A DNA stretch of 64,000 nucleotides. Source: Pseudomonas fluorescens (GTDB taxonomy: Bacteria; Pseudomonadota; Gammaproteobacteria; Pseudomonadales; Pseudomonadaceae). Every line of letters begins with the position of its first letter. The first letter of the stretch is position 1. Shown here piece by piece: positions 45,034 through 55,530 of this stretch. Both the position numbers and the translations under genes were made by a program. Under the pieces are notes generated by a model. It saw only the letters and a program-made list of their open reading frames with translations, did no database searches and was not told the origin of the DNA. The stretch is taken from positions 58,328 to 122,327 of the forward strand of contig NZ_LACH01000047.1 in assembly GCF_000968015.1 (NCBI RefSeq), given 5' to 3'.

Positions 45034-45128
45034 GCCGCCCGGAGCAAGCTCGCTCCCACAGTAGATTTTCGTCGTACACACAATCTGTGTCTCATGGAGG
45101 TCAAATGTGGGAGCGAGCCTGCTCGCGA
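45034..45128. repeat. REP pair with unequal arms
   Basis: Left unit 45034-45060 (GCCGCCCGGAGCAAGC type, as at 15.6 kb) faces a right unit 45106-45128 (TGTGGGAGCGAGCCTGCTCG). Only the inner 10-15 bases pair well, so it combines two REP subtypes. Confidence 0.75.
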
Positions 45129-45144
45129 TGCAGGCGACGCGGCT

Positions 45145-45945
45145 TTAGGTCTTCACCGCCACCCACGTAAAACACAACGGCAACTGCGCCGTTTGCTGCT
45201 CATACCGATCATAAAGCTCCTCGCGGTTGGAATGCGGGTACTCCTTGAAGTGGCTGATCTGCAATCCGGCGTCGATGGCGCCGGTGAAGATGGCGCCCAG
45301 GGTGTGGACGAACCAGTAGGACGGAGCCGTCTGCCGATCGACTTTGCCTTCGTAGACGATCGGTTGGTCCTGCACGAAAGGTTCGCTGCGAAAGTACGAG
45401 CTGTCCGGCCGATACGGATCGGCGGACTCGGGGTCGAACATTTCGAGGAAGGGATGGGTTTCGTACACCACCAGGCTGCCACCGGGCTTGAGGGTTTGCG
45501 CGACGTGGCGCAAGAATTCGCCGATGTCCGGCATCCAGTTCAACACGCCGATGGTGATCAGGGCCACGTCGAAGCGGCCATGAAGTTCAGGCGGCAAGTG
45601 ATGGATGTCTGCCTCGATGAACTCAGGCGCATGGGGCGAGCGTGACGTCAGTTCCCGCGCCTGATCGAGAAAGGCCTCGGACTGGTCGACGCCTACGACG
45701 CTTCGGGCACCCAACGCAAACAACGAAAGGCTTTCGCGGCCGTTATTGCAGCCCAGTTGCACCACGTCCTTGCCGTCGACACCCACGTGTTCCAGCAAAC
45801 CTCGGAGGGTGTCGTCCATGCAGCAAAAATCCCTGTCACCCACAGCCGTCAAACGGGCCTGCCATTCGGGGGTGTCTTTGTGGTGTCGGGCGGAGTCATT
45901 CCAGGCATCGCGGTTGCTGGCGATGGCTTTTTCTTTTGTCGGCAT
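45145..45945 (-). CDS. Class I SAM-dependent methyltransferase
   Basis: A 266-residue cytoplasmic methyltransferase. Motif I VVQLGCNNGRESL is at about 62-74, the acidic post-I residue in GVDQSEAF at about 84, and IEADIHHLPPELHG and ALITIGVLNWMPD (about 126-138) give motifs II-III. Substrate unknown. ATG 45945 follows AAAGGAA, and the in-frame ORF up to 46008 has no site. A MITE sits directly upstream and may separate the gene from its original promoter. Confidence 0.85.
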   Translation of the reverse strand: MPTKEKAIASNRDAWNDSARHHKDTPEWQARLTAVGDRDFCCMDDTLRGLLEHVGVDGKDVVQLGCNNGRESLSLFALGARSVVGVDQSEAFLDQARELTSRSPHAPEFIEADIHHLPPELHGRFDVALITIGVLNWMPDIGEFLRHVAQTLKPGGSLVVYETHPFLEMFDPESADPYRPDSSYFRSEPFVQDQPIVYEGKVDRQTAPSYWFVHTLGAIFTGAIDAGLQISHFKEYPHSNREELYDRYEQQTAQLPLCFTWVAVKT

Positions 45946-45992
45946 TTCCTTTGCGCGCTCCAGACTGGGGTCTTGATTGACCGGCACGAGTA

Positions 45993-46262
45993 TAGGGGGC
46001 GTTCTCAATTAGTTTCCACGCCGCGTTGTCGCCTTAAAGCGGGCCAGGCAAGGCGCAGGCCGCTGGGAATGGTTGTTCCCTTTCCAAGGCCTGCAACGCA
46101 GCCTGGCCCGCTTTAAGGCACAACCCGAAGCGCCGGGCCTGCTGTTGTGCAGGGCTGCGTTGCTCGAAGCTTAGTTGGAATGACCAAACCACGCTTCTCG
46201 CGCCTTGCCCTGCGCAACAGCAGACCCGGCGCGGTGTGGAAACTAATTGAGAACGCCCCCTA
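45993..46262. mobile_element. 270-bp MITE with 27-bp terminal inverted repeats
   Basis: The ends TAGGGGGCGTTCTCAATTAG (left, 45993 on) and the exact complement (right, 46236-46262) form 27-bp perfect terminal repeats bounded by TA dinucleotides, as expected from TA-targeting IS630/Tc1-mariner transposases. Inside are further palindromes: a perfect 19-bp pair (46031-46049 with 46101-46119) and an imperfect pair (about 46133-46148 with 46215-46230). No transposase reading frame is present, so it is non-autonomous. Confidence 0.82.
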
Positions 46263-46398
46263 GATCAGCGTTTTGAAAAACCCCATTGAGTCTTTGTTCA
46301 AATCTTGTATTCCGCGCATGGCGAACGCGCGCTCGTACGGGAGCTATAGTTAATGACCTTGGGGAATTGCGGGAAAAACCGATTTCGCAGGTGCTGCC

Positions 46399-46785
46399 AT
46401 GAAAACAACTGATCCGAGGCTACTGCTCGCCCTCTGCCTGATCACCACAACCGGTGCTTACGCGGACGACAGCCTGACACCCACTACCGATTACAGCAGT
46501 GGGTTCAACTACTACGGGGCCGACCAACCCTTCGCTCACCCCGTGCCACCGTCACTGAGCACGGTGCCGCCCGGCTCGTACATCCCGACAGCACCTCAGG
46601 ACTTCATCCCCATTTCGAGTCAGCATGTGTTCTACGACTCAAGATTGCCGACGGTAGCGGATGCCACGGTTCGCGTGTTCATCCGCTCCTACGATCAGCA
46701 ACGCGGTGTCTACGTGAACGAAGAAGTCCTCGACCCCACGTGCCTGCTCGCCTGCCTCAGCCGTCAGGGGCCATTGATGCAATAA
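46399..46785 (+). CDS. Small exported protein of unknown function
   Basis: A 128-residue protein with a signal peptide (1-22, ending AYA-DD), a Pro/Tyr-rich mature half (FNYYGADQPFAHPVPP, STVPPGSYIPTAPQDF) and a C-terminal part with two cysteines (DPTCLLACLSRQ). Not recognised. It is convergent with the sigma-54 regulator, whose stop lies 3 nt beyond, and faces the metal-oxidase block, so a function there is possible but unproven. Confidence 0.65.
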   Translation: MKTTDPRLLLALCLITTTGAYADDSLTPTTDYSSGFNYYGADQPFAHPVPPSLSTVPPGSYIPTAPQDFIPISSQHVFYDSRLPTVADATVRVFIRSYDQQRGVYVNEEVLDPTCLLACLSRQGPLMQ

Positions 46786-46788
46786 GGC

Positions 46789-48219
46789 CTACCACTGGCG
46801 CTTCTCCGGGCGCGCGAGGCCGAGTTTCTCGATTCGGTAGCGCAGCATGTCGCGGCTCAGGCCAAGCAGCCGTGCGGACTTGGTGACGTTCCAGTCGGTC
46901 TTGTCGAGCATCTTGCGCACCATGTCGCGCTCCACTTCCGGCAGGTTCATCGACTCGGTGCCGTAGTAGACCGGACGCGGTTCGCAGTATTGCGGCTCTT
47001 GCTGAAACAGCAGTGGCTCATCCACCAGGCTAAGGCACACGTTCAATTGATGGGCGGCGATGGTGTCGCTCTGGGCCAGCAACACGGTTTGCTCAAGCAT
47101 GTTGCGCAACTCGCGCACGTTGCCCGGCCAACTGTAGCTGAGCAGCAATTCCTCGGCCTGATCGCTGAAATGCAGGTTCGGTTTGCCATAGCGTTTGCCG
47201 TGGACCGCCAGGAAGTGCCGGGCCAGCAGCAGGATATCTGCACCGCGGGCATACAGGCGCGGCACCTTGATCGAGATGATCCGCAAACGGAAGAACAGAT
47301 CGCGGCGGAACTTGCCCTGCTGGACCATTTGTTCGAGGTTGCAGTTGGTCGCACTGATCACCCGCAAATCGACCTTGCGCTCCTTTACCGAGCCGACCCG
47401 GCGGATCGTCCGGTCCTCCAGCAGCTTCAGCAGTTTGGCTTGCAGCAACAGGTCCATCTCGCCGACTTCATCGAGAAACAGCGTCCCGCCATCGGCCGCT
47501 TCCACCAGCCCGACGCGGCGGTCCTTGGCGTCGGTGAAGGCGCCCTTCTCGTGACCGAACAGCTCCGACTCCACCAGGTTGGAAGGAATCGAGGCGCAGT
47601 TGAACTCAATGAACGGGCCTTTGCTGCGCGGGCCGTCGAAGTGCAACGCACGGGCCACCAATTCCTTGCCGGTGCCGGTCTCGCCTTCCACCAACACCGG
47701 AGGCAGATCGGTATTGGCCATGCGCCGCTCGGCGTCGATTAACTGGCCAATGGTGCTTTTCAGGTACTGCATCGGTGCCGATTCGCCGATCAATGCCTGC
47801 ACCCCTGACTTCTGCGCTTCGCGCTCCTGATAGAACGACAGTGTGCGTTCCATTCGGTCGGTGGCCATGGCCTTGTCCAGCAGCAGTTTGAGCTCCGGCA
47901 GCGCCACCGGCTTGGTGACGTAATGGAAAGCGCCCTCTTTCATCGCCACCACGGCGTCTTCGACGTTGCCGTAGCCGGTCATCATGATCACTTTCAGATC
48001 CGGCGCGCTGATGCGCAGCTTCTGGATCAGGTCGTGACCGCTCATGCCCGGCAGCGAGTTATCGGTCAGCACCACGTCCGGGACGAAAGTGCCCAATTGG
48101 TCCAGCGCGTCCTCAGCCGAGTGGCAGACCGTCACCTCGAAGTCCTTACGCTCCAGGTAGGTCTGAATATTCTCGGCGAGGAGTTCATCATCCTCGACCA
48201 GCAGAATGCTGTGCTCCAT
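46789..48219 (-). CDS. NtrC-family sigma-54-dependent response regulator (MnxR-like)
   Basis: A 476-residue activator. The receiver domain (1-120) has Asp53 as phosphoacceptor (VLTDNSLPG). The AAA+ domain (about 143-380) has Walker A EGETGTGKE and the sigma-54 contact loop ELFGHEKGAFTDA. A Fis-type HTH ends the protein (NVTKSARLLGLSRDMLRYRIEKL). Its start lies inside the 3' end of the kinase gene (32-nt overlap). Two sigma-54 promoters at 53.67 and 55.46 kb are its likely targets. The layout resembles MnxR of P. putida GB-1 Mn(II) oxidation; this naming is inference. Confidence 0.9.
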   Translation of the reverse strand: MEHSILLVEDDELLAENIQTYLERKDFEVTVCHSAEDALDQLGTFVPDVVLTDNSLPGMSGHDLIQKLRISAPDLKVIMMTGYGNVEDAVVAMKEGAFHYVTKPVALPELKLLLDKAMATDRMERTLSFYQEREAQKSGVQALIGESAPMQYLKSTIGQLIDAERRMANTDLPPVLVEGETGTGKELVARALHFDGPRSKGPFIEFNCASIPSNLVESELFGHEKGAFTDAKDRRVGLVEAADGGTLFLDEVGEMDLLLQAKLLKLLEDRTIRRVGSVKERKVDLRVISATNCNLEQMVQQGKFRRDLFFRLRIISIKVPRLYARGADILLLARHFLAVHGKRYGKPNLHFSDQAEELLLSYSWPGNVRELRNMLEQTVLLAQSDTIAAHQLNVCLSLVDEPLLFQQEPQYCEPRPVYYGTESMNLPEVERDMVRKMLDKTDWNVTKSARLLGLSRDMLRYRIEKLGLARPEKRQW

Positions 48220-49681
48220 ATACCCCTCCCGTTGCCACTTTGAAATTGAGACAAACGCGGGTTCCTTCCTGCTCTTGGCTGGTCAATTCGACCGAGCCTT
48301 CGAAACGCTCCATTATTCTTTTGACCAGGGCCAGGCCCACGCCCAACCCTCCTTGTTTGGTGGTGAAAAACGGCTTGAAGGCCATTTGTTGTTGCTGTGT
48401 GGTCATGCCCTTGCCGGTATCGCTCAGGGTCATGCGCACGAGTCCGGGCTGCGGCGTTTCGATATCGATACTCAGCACGCCGCCCTTGGGCATGGCTTCC
48501 AGGGCATTGGCAAACAGGCTATTAAGAATTTGCGTGAGCAACACCTGTTGGCTGACGACCGGCGGACAACTCTGAGGGGTGAAACGCACGTCGATGCCTG
48601 AGCGTTTGATCAGCGCGTCAAACGCACTCAACGTGTCGTCGATGACCAGCACCAGGTCTACCGTTTCGTAGTCGTCGTTCACGGGTCGCAATGACACCAG
48701 CAACTCCCGAACCCAGCGCGACATGCGATCGACCTGGTTGATGATGTCGCCGATGTTCTTTTGCGCGTTCTGGCTGGCGATTTCCTGAGCCAGTTCGGCA
48801 CTGGAACGAATGTTGGCCAACGGATTGCGCAAGCTGTGGGCCACCGCCGAGGACATTTCCCCCAGCGCGACAAAGGTCTCGTTGCTGATCAGTTGTTTCT
48901 GCTGGCTCTGCAGCAGCGTGGACGCATGCCGCACAATCCAGAACAGTCCGAGGTAGATGGCCAGGCCGCCGAGCAGAGTTGCCAGCCAGATCGACTTGAA
49001 GCCACGCTGGATGCGTTCCACCAGGTCCACGGGTTCCTTGTAGATCTCCACCATGGCGATCACTTTGCTTTTGTCGGCATTGAACATCGGGATGTAGTTC
49101 TCGATGAACAGGTATTCAGGCTCGCGCAGCAGTTGCTGCTCGGGGCGCTCCTCATCAATTTGGTGGTAGCTGGTGGACACGGGTTCCTTCATTTCGAAAG
49201 ACTCGTCCAGTTCCTCATCACCTTCGACGCGCATGCCAATCATTTTCGTATTGGTCGACCAGACCACGGTGCGATCCAGGGCGTACACCACCGCCAACAG
49301 CGTGTCCGGCAGGTGTTCGACATGATCGAGAAACTCTATACGGGCAGCGGCACGGGCCGCCGGATCTACGTCGGGATAGGCAATGTCATCGCGCGGATCG
49401 AGCATTTCCCCCATGGTTCTTTGCAAGGGGATGCCGGCATGGCGAATTTCTGCATCACCAATGGCCTGAATGAACTGCGCAGTCAGCAAGGAATCACGCT
49501 CAATGCTCTCATCGACGACGAAACGCGTGGACACGTAGCCCAACCCCAGCGCCACGGCGGCAATAATGAAAAAACTGCCCAGGGAAAACCAGCGCAGCAA
49601 ATTGAACTGTCCTCGCCAGCCCTTGCTGTCTGCTGCCGACATCGCCGACGCAGGTATTTTTTGTTGTTCTGGTATCTGCAT
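48188..49681 (-). CDS. Sensor histidine kinase 1 (MnxS-like)
   Basis: A 497-residue membrane kinase. Two transmembrane segments (about 29-51 and 220-243) bracket a periplasmic sensor region with MGEMLDPRDD and EYLFIENYIPMF. HisKA follows with His282 in AVAHSLRNP, then the HATPase motifs NALEAMPKGG, DTGKGM and GGLGVGLALV. It overlaps the regulator gene. It is a close paralogue of the kinase at 53802-55250: the sensor regions align throughout, including the shared opening NLLRWFSL. ATG 49681 follows GGAAGG. Confidence 0.9.
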   Translation of the reverse strand: MQIPEQQKIPASAMSAADSKGWRGQFNLLRWFSLGSFFIIAAVALGLGYVSTRFVVDESIERDSLLTAQFIQAIGDAEIRHAGIPLQRTMGEMLDPRDDIAYPDVDPAARAAARIEFLDHVEHLPDTLLAVVYALDRTVVWSTNTKMIGMRVEGDEELDESFEMKEPVSTSYHQIDEERPEQQLLREPEYLFIENYIPMFNADKSKVIAMVEIYKEPVDLVERIQRGFKSIWLATLLGGLAIYLGLFWIVRHASTLLQSQQKQLISNETFVALGEMSSAVAHSLRNPLANIRSSAELAQEIASQNAQKNIGDIINQVDRMSRWVRELLVSLRPVNDDYETVDLVLVIDDTLSAFDALIKRSGIDVRFTPQSCPPVVSQQVLLTQILNSLFANALEAMPKGGVLSIDIETPQPGLVRMTLSDTGKGMTTQQQQMAFKPFFTTKQGGLGVGLALVKRIMERFEGSVELTSQEQEGTRVCLNFKVATGGVYGAQHSAGRG

Positions 49682-49783
49682 AGGACCTTCCCGGTTGCCT
49701 TGCATCAAGCCTTTTCAGCCGCGTTTCGGATCAGTGTAGGTGGCATTGATCGAGACTGACGGCCCCAATGTAGTATTAAGCCG

Positions 49784-50803
49784 CTATTGCGATTGCGCTG
49801 CCTGCAGCGGTTGCTGACGATCGGTCTCTTCTTGCAAAAACCCTATGATTGACTGCGCAGCGTTCTCATCCAGGCGCAGGTTGGGCATGGGAATTTTGTC
49901 GAAACGTTCAAACAGCTCCAGCGCGATCGGGTCTTTTTCCGCCAACATGCGGTCCGGCTCGCGAATCCAGCGACTCAGCCAGGCCGGATCACGCAGGCGA
50001 GTGACGCCGATCAGGTCCGGGCCGATGCTGCGCATGCCGAGGCCCTGCCCGTCCATCGGACCCAGGCTGTGACACGATGCGCAACGGGTGCGAAACAGTT
50101 CTTCGCCGTTGCTCGGAGGACGAATATCGGGCGCATCCGCGTAGCTTTCTTCAATACTGGGCTGCTTCCAGTTCTGCAGCGTGTTGGCCAACTGATCGGC
50201 CAGAATCCACGGATTTTCGAAAGGTGAAGCTTTCATCCAGCGGCCCGTGGTCTGGTTGCCGACAATCAGACTGAGGTTGTGGTCCTTGTTGCGCCCGTTG
50301 TCGACGCCTTCGATGAACAGCCCGAGTTTTTTCCGCAGTTCGGTGACGTCGGCAAATTCCCCGGTGAGAAACTTCCAGCCCGGCCCGACCTTGAAGCGTT
50401 GTGCGTAGGCCTTGAGCACGTCGGGTGTATCGCTCAAGGGGTCGATGCTGATGGAGTAGAAAAAAATGTCCTGGCCGACCCGGTCCCCCAGCAACTTCTG
50501 CACCTGACGCAGGCGCGCGGTCTCCAGCGGGCAAGAGTCGCTGCATGACGTGAAGATGAAATTGATCACCACCACTTTGTCCTTGATCAAGTCATCAAAG
50601 AAACGCACCTGCCGACCGTTCTGATCGGTCAGCAAGGTGTTGGGAAAGTAATCGCCGCCCCAGGGTGTCGCCGACTCCGTCGGTGACGACACCGACGGAG
50701 CAGCTTCATGAGCCACCAGCACCCGACTGGCCAGCAGGCAGGTGACCAGCATCAAAACCAGGTGCATGCCCAGGGCGCGGTAGCGTGGCGTATGCAGTTT
50801 CAT
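49784..50803 (-). CDS. SCO1/SenC-type copper protein fused to a cytochrome c domain
   Basis: A 339-residue exported protein: signal segment (about 8-32), an SCO thioredoxin-like domain (about 45-205) with the copper/redox motif SCSDSCP (about 87-93) and the later His in KDHNLSLIV, then a cytochrome c domain (about 225-330) with haem motif CASCH near 243 and an axial Met candidate in IPMPNLR. SCO proteins deliver copper to oxidases. ATG 50803 has GGGAGC; an ATG at 50824 overlapping the oxidase stop (ATGA) is the alternative. It is cotranscribed with the oxidase gene. Confidence 0.87.
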   Translation of the reverse strand: MKLHTPRYRALGMHLVLMLVTCLLASRVLVAHEAAPSVSSPTESATPWGGDYFPNTLLTDQNGRQVRFFDDLIKDKVVVINFIFTSCSDSCPLETARLRQVQKLLGDRVGQDIFFYSISIDPLSDTPDVLKAYAQRFKVGPGWKFLTGEFADVTELRKKLGLFIEGVDNGRNKDHNLSLIVGNQTTGRWMKASPFENPWILADQLANTLQNWKQPSIEESYADAPDIRPPSNGEELFRTRCASCHSLGPMDGQGLGMRSIGPDLIGVTRLRDPAWLSRWIREPDRMLAEKDPIALELFERFDKIPMPNLRLDENAAQSIIGFLQEETDRQQPLQAAQSQ

Positions 50804-50820
50804 GTCGGCTCCCTCGCGGC

Positions 50821-53628
<2,808 letters not shown>

Positions 53629-53670
53629 CACCAGCCGCCTCGAAGTAATGAAGGGGGTAATGGGGGTGGT

Positions 53671-53685
53671 GCAAGGACCTCGCCA
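53671..53685 (-). promoter_or_regulatory. Sigma-54 promoter of the multicopper oxidase operon
   Basis: On the minus strand the bases read TGGCGAG-GTCC-TTGC, with the invariant GG and GC 12 nt apart and only two consensus mismatches. Transcription would start near 53660 and leave a short leader before the ATG at 53628. It fits the neighbouring NtrC-type regulator. Confidence 0.78.
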
Positions 53686-53758
53686 GAGTTGTAACCGGTT
53701 TTTACGAAAGTATTAATACTTGTCAAAACAATGGCTTATCAACATCAATGTGCCATTA

Positions 53759-53776
53759 CTGGGGAATGACACCCGC
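53759..53776. promoter_or_regulatory. Candidate regulator site CTGGGGA-N6-CCCGC (oxidase side)
   Basis: CTGGGGAATGACACCCGC lies about 75-90 bp upstream of the oxidase promoter. It matches the element upstream of the curlin operon at 55360-55377 in both half-sites and spacing. A looser GGGGAA ... CACCCG copy follows at about 53781-53798. This is a candidate binding site for the local sigma-54 activator, not shown. Confidence 0.5.
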
Positions 53777-53801
53777 TAACGGGGAAAGTTCACACCCGTT
53801 T

Positions 53802-55250
53802 TCAGGGGACCAATTTGAACGACAGACGGACACTCGTGCCCTCGCCTTCCCGGCTTTCCAGGGTCACCGCACCGCCAAACCGTTCCATGATCCGCTTGAC
53901 CAGCACCAGCCCGACACCCAACCCACCTTGTTTGGTGGTGAAAAACGGCCGGAAGGCCATGCTGCGCTGTTCTTCGTTCATGCCTTTGCCGGTGTCGCTC
54001 ACCACCACGCTGAGGCCAAGGGAATCGGTCGGCTCCAATGTGATGGTTAACGTGCCGCTCTTGTCCATGGCTTCCAGTGCATTGGCCAGCAAACTGTTGA
54101 GGATCTGCGTCAACTGTACTTGTTGGCTCAGGACCATGGGCGTCAGCTTCGGTTCGAACACCACGTGGACCGAGGCTTTGGCGATTTGATGCTCGAATGC
54201 CATCAGGCTGTCATGCAGCGCCGCCACCAAATTGACAGGCTCGGCATCATCGTTGAGCGGACGCAAGGATTGCAGCAGCTCCCTCACCCACTTCGACATG
54301 CGATCCACTTGGCCGATGATGTCGTTGATGTTCTTGTGGGCCGGGCCGCTGTCGAACTCCAGCGCCAGTTCGGCGCTTGAACGGATGGTCGCCAGCGGAT
54401 TACGCAAACTGTGGGCGACCGCTGACGACATCTCGCCCAGGACGACAAAGGTTTCGTTGGTGATCAGTTGCTTTTGCTGCGTCGCCAGCAAAATGGCCGC
54501 CCGGCGCACGATCCAGTACAGCCCCAGGTAAATCAGCCCACCGCCCAGTGCAGTGGCCAGCCAGATCAACACCAGGCCTCGCTCCATGCGGCTGATCAGG
54601 TCCTTGGGCTCCTTGTAGATCTCGACCATCGCCGTGACTTTGTCGCCGTCGGCATCGAACAACGGAATGTAATTCTCGATGAAGATGTATTCCGGAGGCG
54701 TCACGAACTTCTGTTCCAGGCGGCTCTTGTCCACATCGTGATAACTGACCGACACAGGAACTTTGGAAGCAAAGGCTTTCTCCAGGTCTTCGTCGGCGTG
54801 GATCGTGGTGCCCATTAACGCCGGGTTGGTCGACCAGATCACCCTGCGGTCGGGGGCATAGATGTTGGCCAGAATCACGTCCGGCAAGTGCTCGATATGG
54901 TCGAGGAATTCGCCCCGGGCAATGGCGCGGGCCAGCGGGTTGACGTCAGAAAAGTTTTTGTCGTTACGCGGATCGAGCAGCTCGCCCATGGTCCGCACAT
55001 TGGGAATTGATACGTGGCGCACTTCGACCAAGGCTATCGCCTGAATGAACTGGGACGTCAACAACGCATCGCGTTGCACGCTTTCGGTAATCACGAACCG
55101 GGTGGACACCGCCCCCAACGCCACCGCCACCGTGCCAATCACCGCCATGCTGATAAGCGAAAACCAGCGCAGTAAATTGAACGGCTGCTTGCGCGAGCTC
55201 AGGCGAATATCACCCCCCTCGGCCTGGAGTGCTTGAGTAGGCATGTCCAT
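53802..55250 (-). CDS. Sensor histidine kinase 2 (MnxS-like)
   Basis: A 482-residue paralogue of the kinase at 48188-49681 with the same order: TM1 (about 28-50), periplasmic sensor with MGELLDPRND and EYIFIENYIPLF, TM2 (about 222-245), HisKA with His280 (AVAHSLRNP), and HATPase motifs NALEAMDKSG, DTGKGM and GGLGVGLVLV. ATG 55250 has CGGGAA upstream. It is transcribed towards the oxidase promoter but ends before it. No regulator gene is attached, so both kinases probably signal to the single NtrC-type regulator. Confidence 0.9.
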   Translation of the reverse strand: MDMPTQALQAEGGDIRLSSRKQPFNLLRWFSLISMAVIGTVAVALGAVSTRFVITESVQRDALLTSQFIQAIALVEVRHVSIPNVRTMGELLDPRNDKNFSDVNPLARAIARGEFLDHIEHLPDVILANIYAPDRRVIWSTNPALMGTTIHADEDLEKAFASKVPVSVSYHDVDKSRLEQKFVTPPEYIFIENYIPLFDADGDKVTAMVEIYKEPKDLISRMERGLVLIWLATALGGGLIYLGLYWIVRRAAILLATQQKQLITNETFVVLGEMSSAVAHSLRNPLATIRSSAELALEFDSGPAHKNINDIIGQVDRMSKWVRELLQSLRPLNDDAEPVNLVAALHDSLMAFEHQIAKASVHVVFEPKLTPMVLSQQVQLTQILNSLLANALEAMDKSGTLTITLEPTDSLGLSVVVSDTGKGMNEEQRSMAFRPFFTTKQGGLGVGLVLVKRIMERFGGAVTLESREGEGTSVRLSFKLVP

Positions 55251-55359
55251 GGACGTGTTCCCGACGAATCCCCTATAGGGTTATAGCCCACTCATGGTCG
55301 TTTGCCCGACGTTGAGTCTCGTCCCCCTACTTCTTCCTTATCCCCATCTACCCCCAATT

Positions 55360-55377
55360 CTGGGGACAGTGGCCCGC
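55360..55377. promoter_or_regulatory. Candidate regulator site CTGGGGA-N6-CCCGC (curlin side)
   Basis: CTGGGGACAGTGGCCCGC, about 78 bp before the -24 element of the curlin-operon promoter. It shares 12 fixed positions and the N6 spacing with the element at 53759-53776, at nearly the same promoter distance. Confidence 0.5.
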
Positions 55378-55454
55378 GCCCAAAAACCGCGCTCCGATGC
55401 CGCTTGTGAGTGACACGCCCATGACTCGGGCCTCTGCCGGTCGTTTTCGCCGGT

Positions 55455-55469
55455 TGGTATGGAAGTTGC
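55455..55469 (+). promoter_or_regulatory. Sigma-54 promoter of the secreted-protein/curlin operon
   Basis: TGGTATG-GAAG-TTGC keeps the essential GG and GC, the G at position 7 and exact spacing. The start point would be near 55481, 50 nt before the ATG of the first gene. The rest of the 280-nt divergent region holds kinase 2's own upstream sequence. Confidence 0.75.
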
Positions 55470-55530
55470 CGAACCCTCGCAACTGACCCGTCCCCATGGG
55501 GCAGGCATTCCGATATAGAGGGCTTAACTC

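Noticed and set aside
46355..46375. Sigma-54 promoter before the 46399 gene (TTGGGGAATTGCGG)
   Set aside because: The distance between GG and GC is several bases too short for an RpoN promoter.
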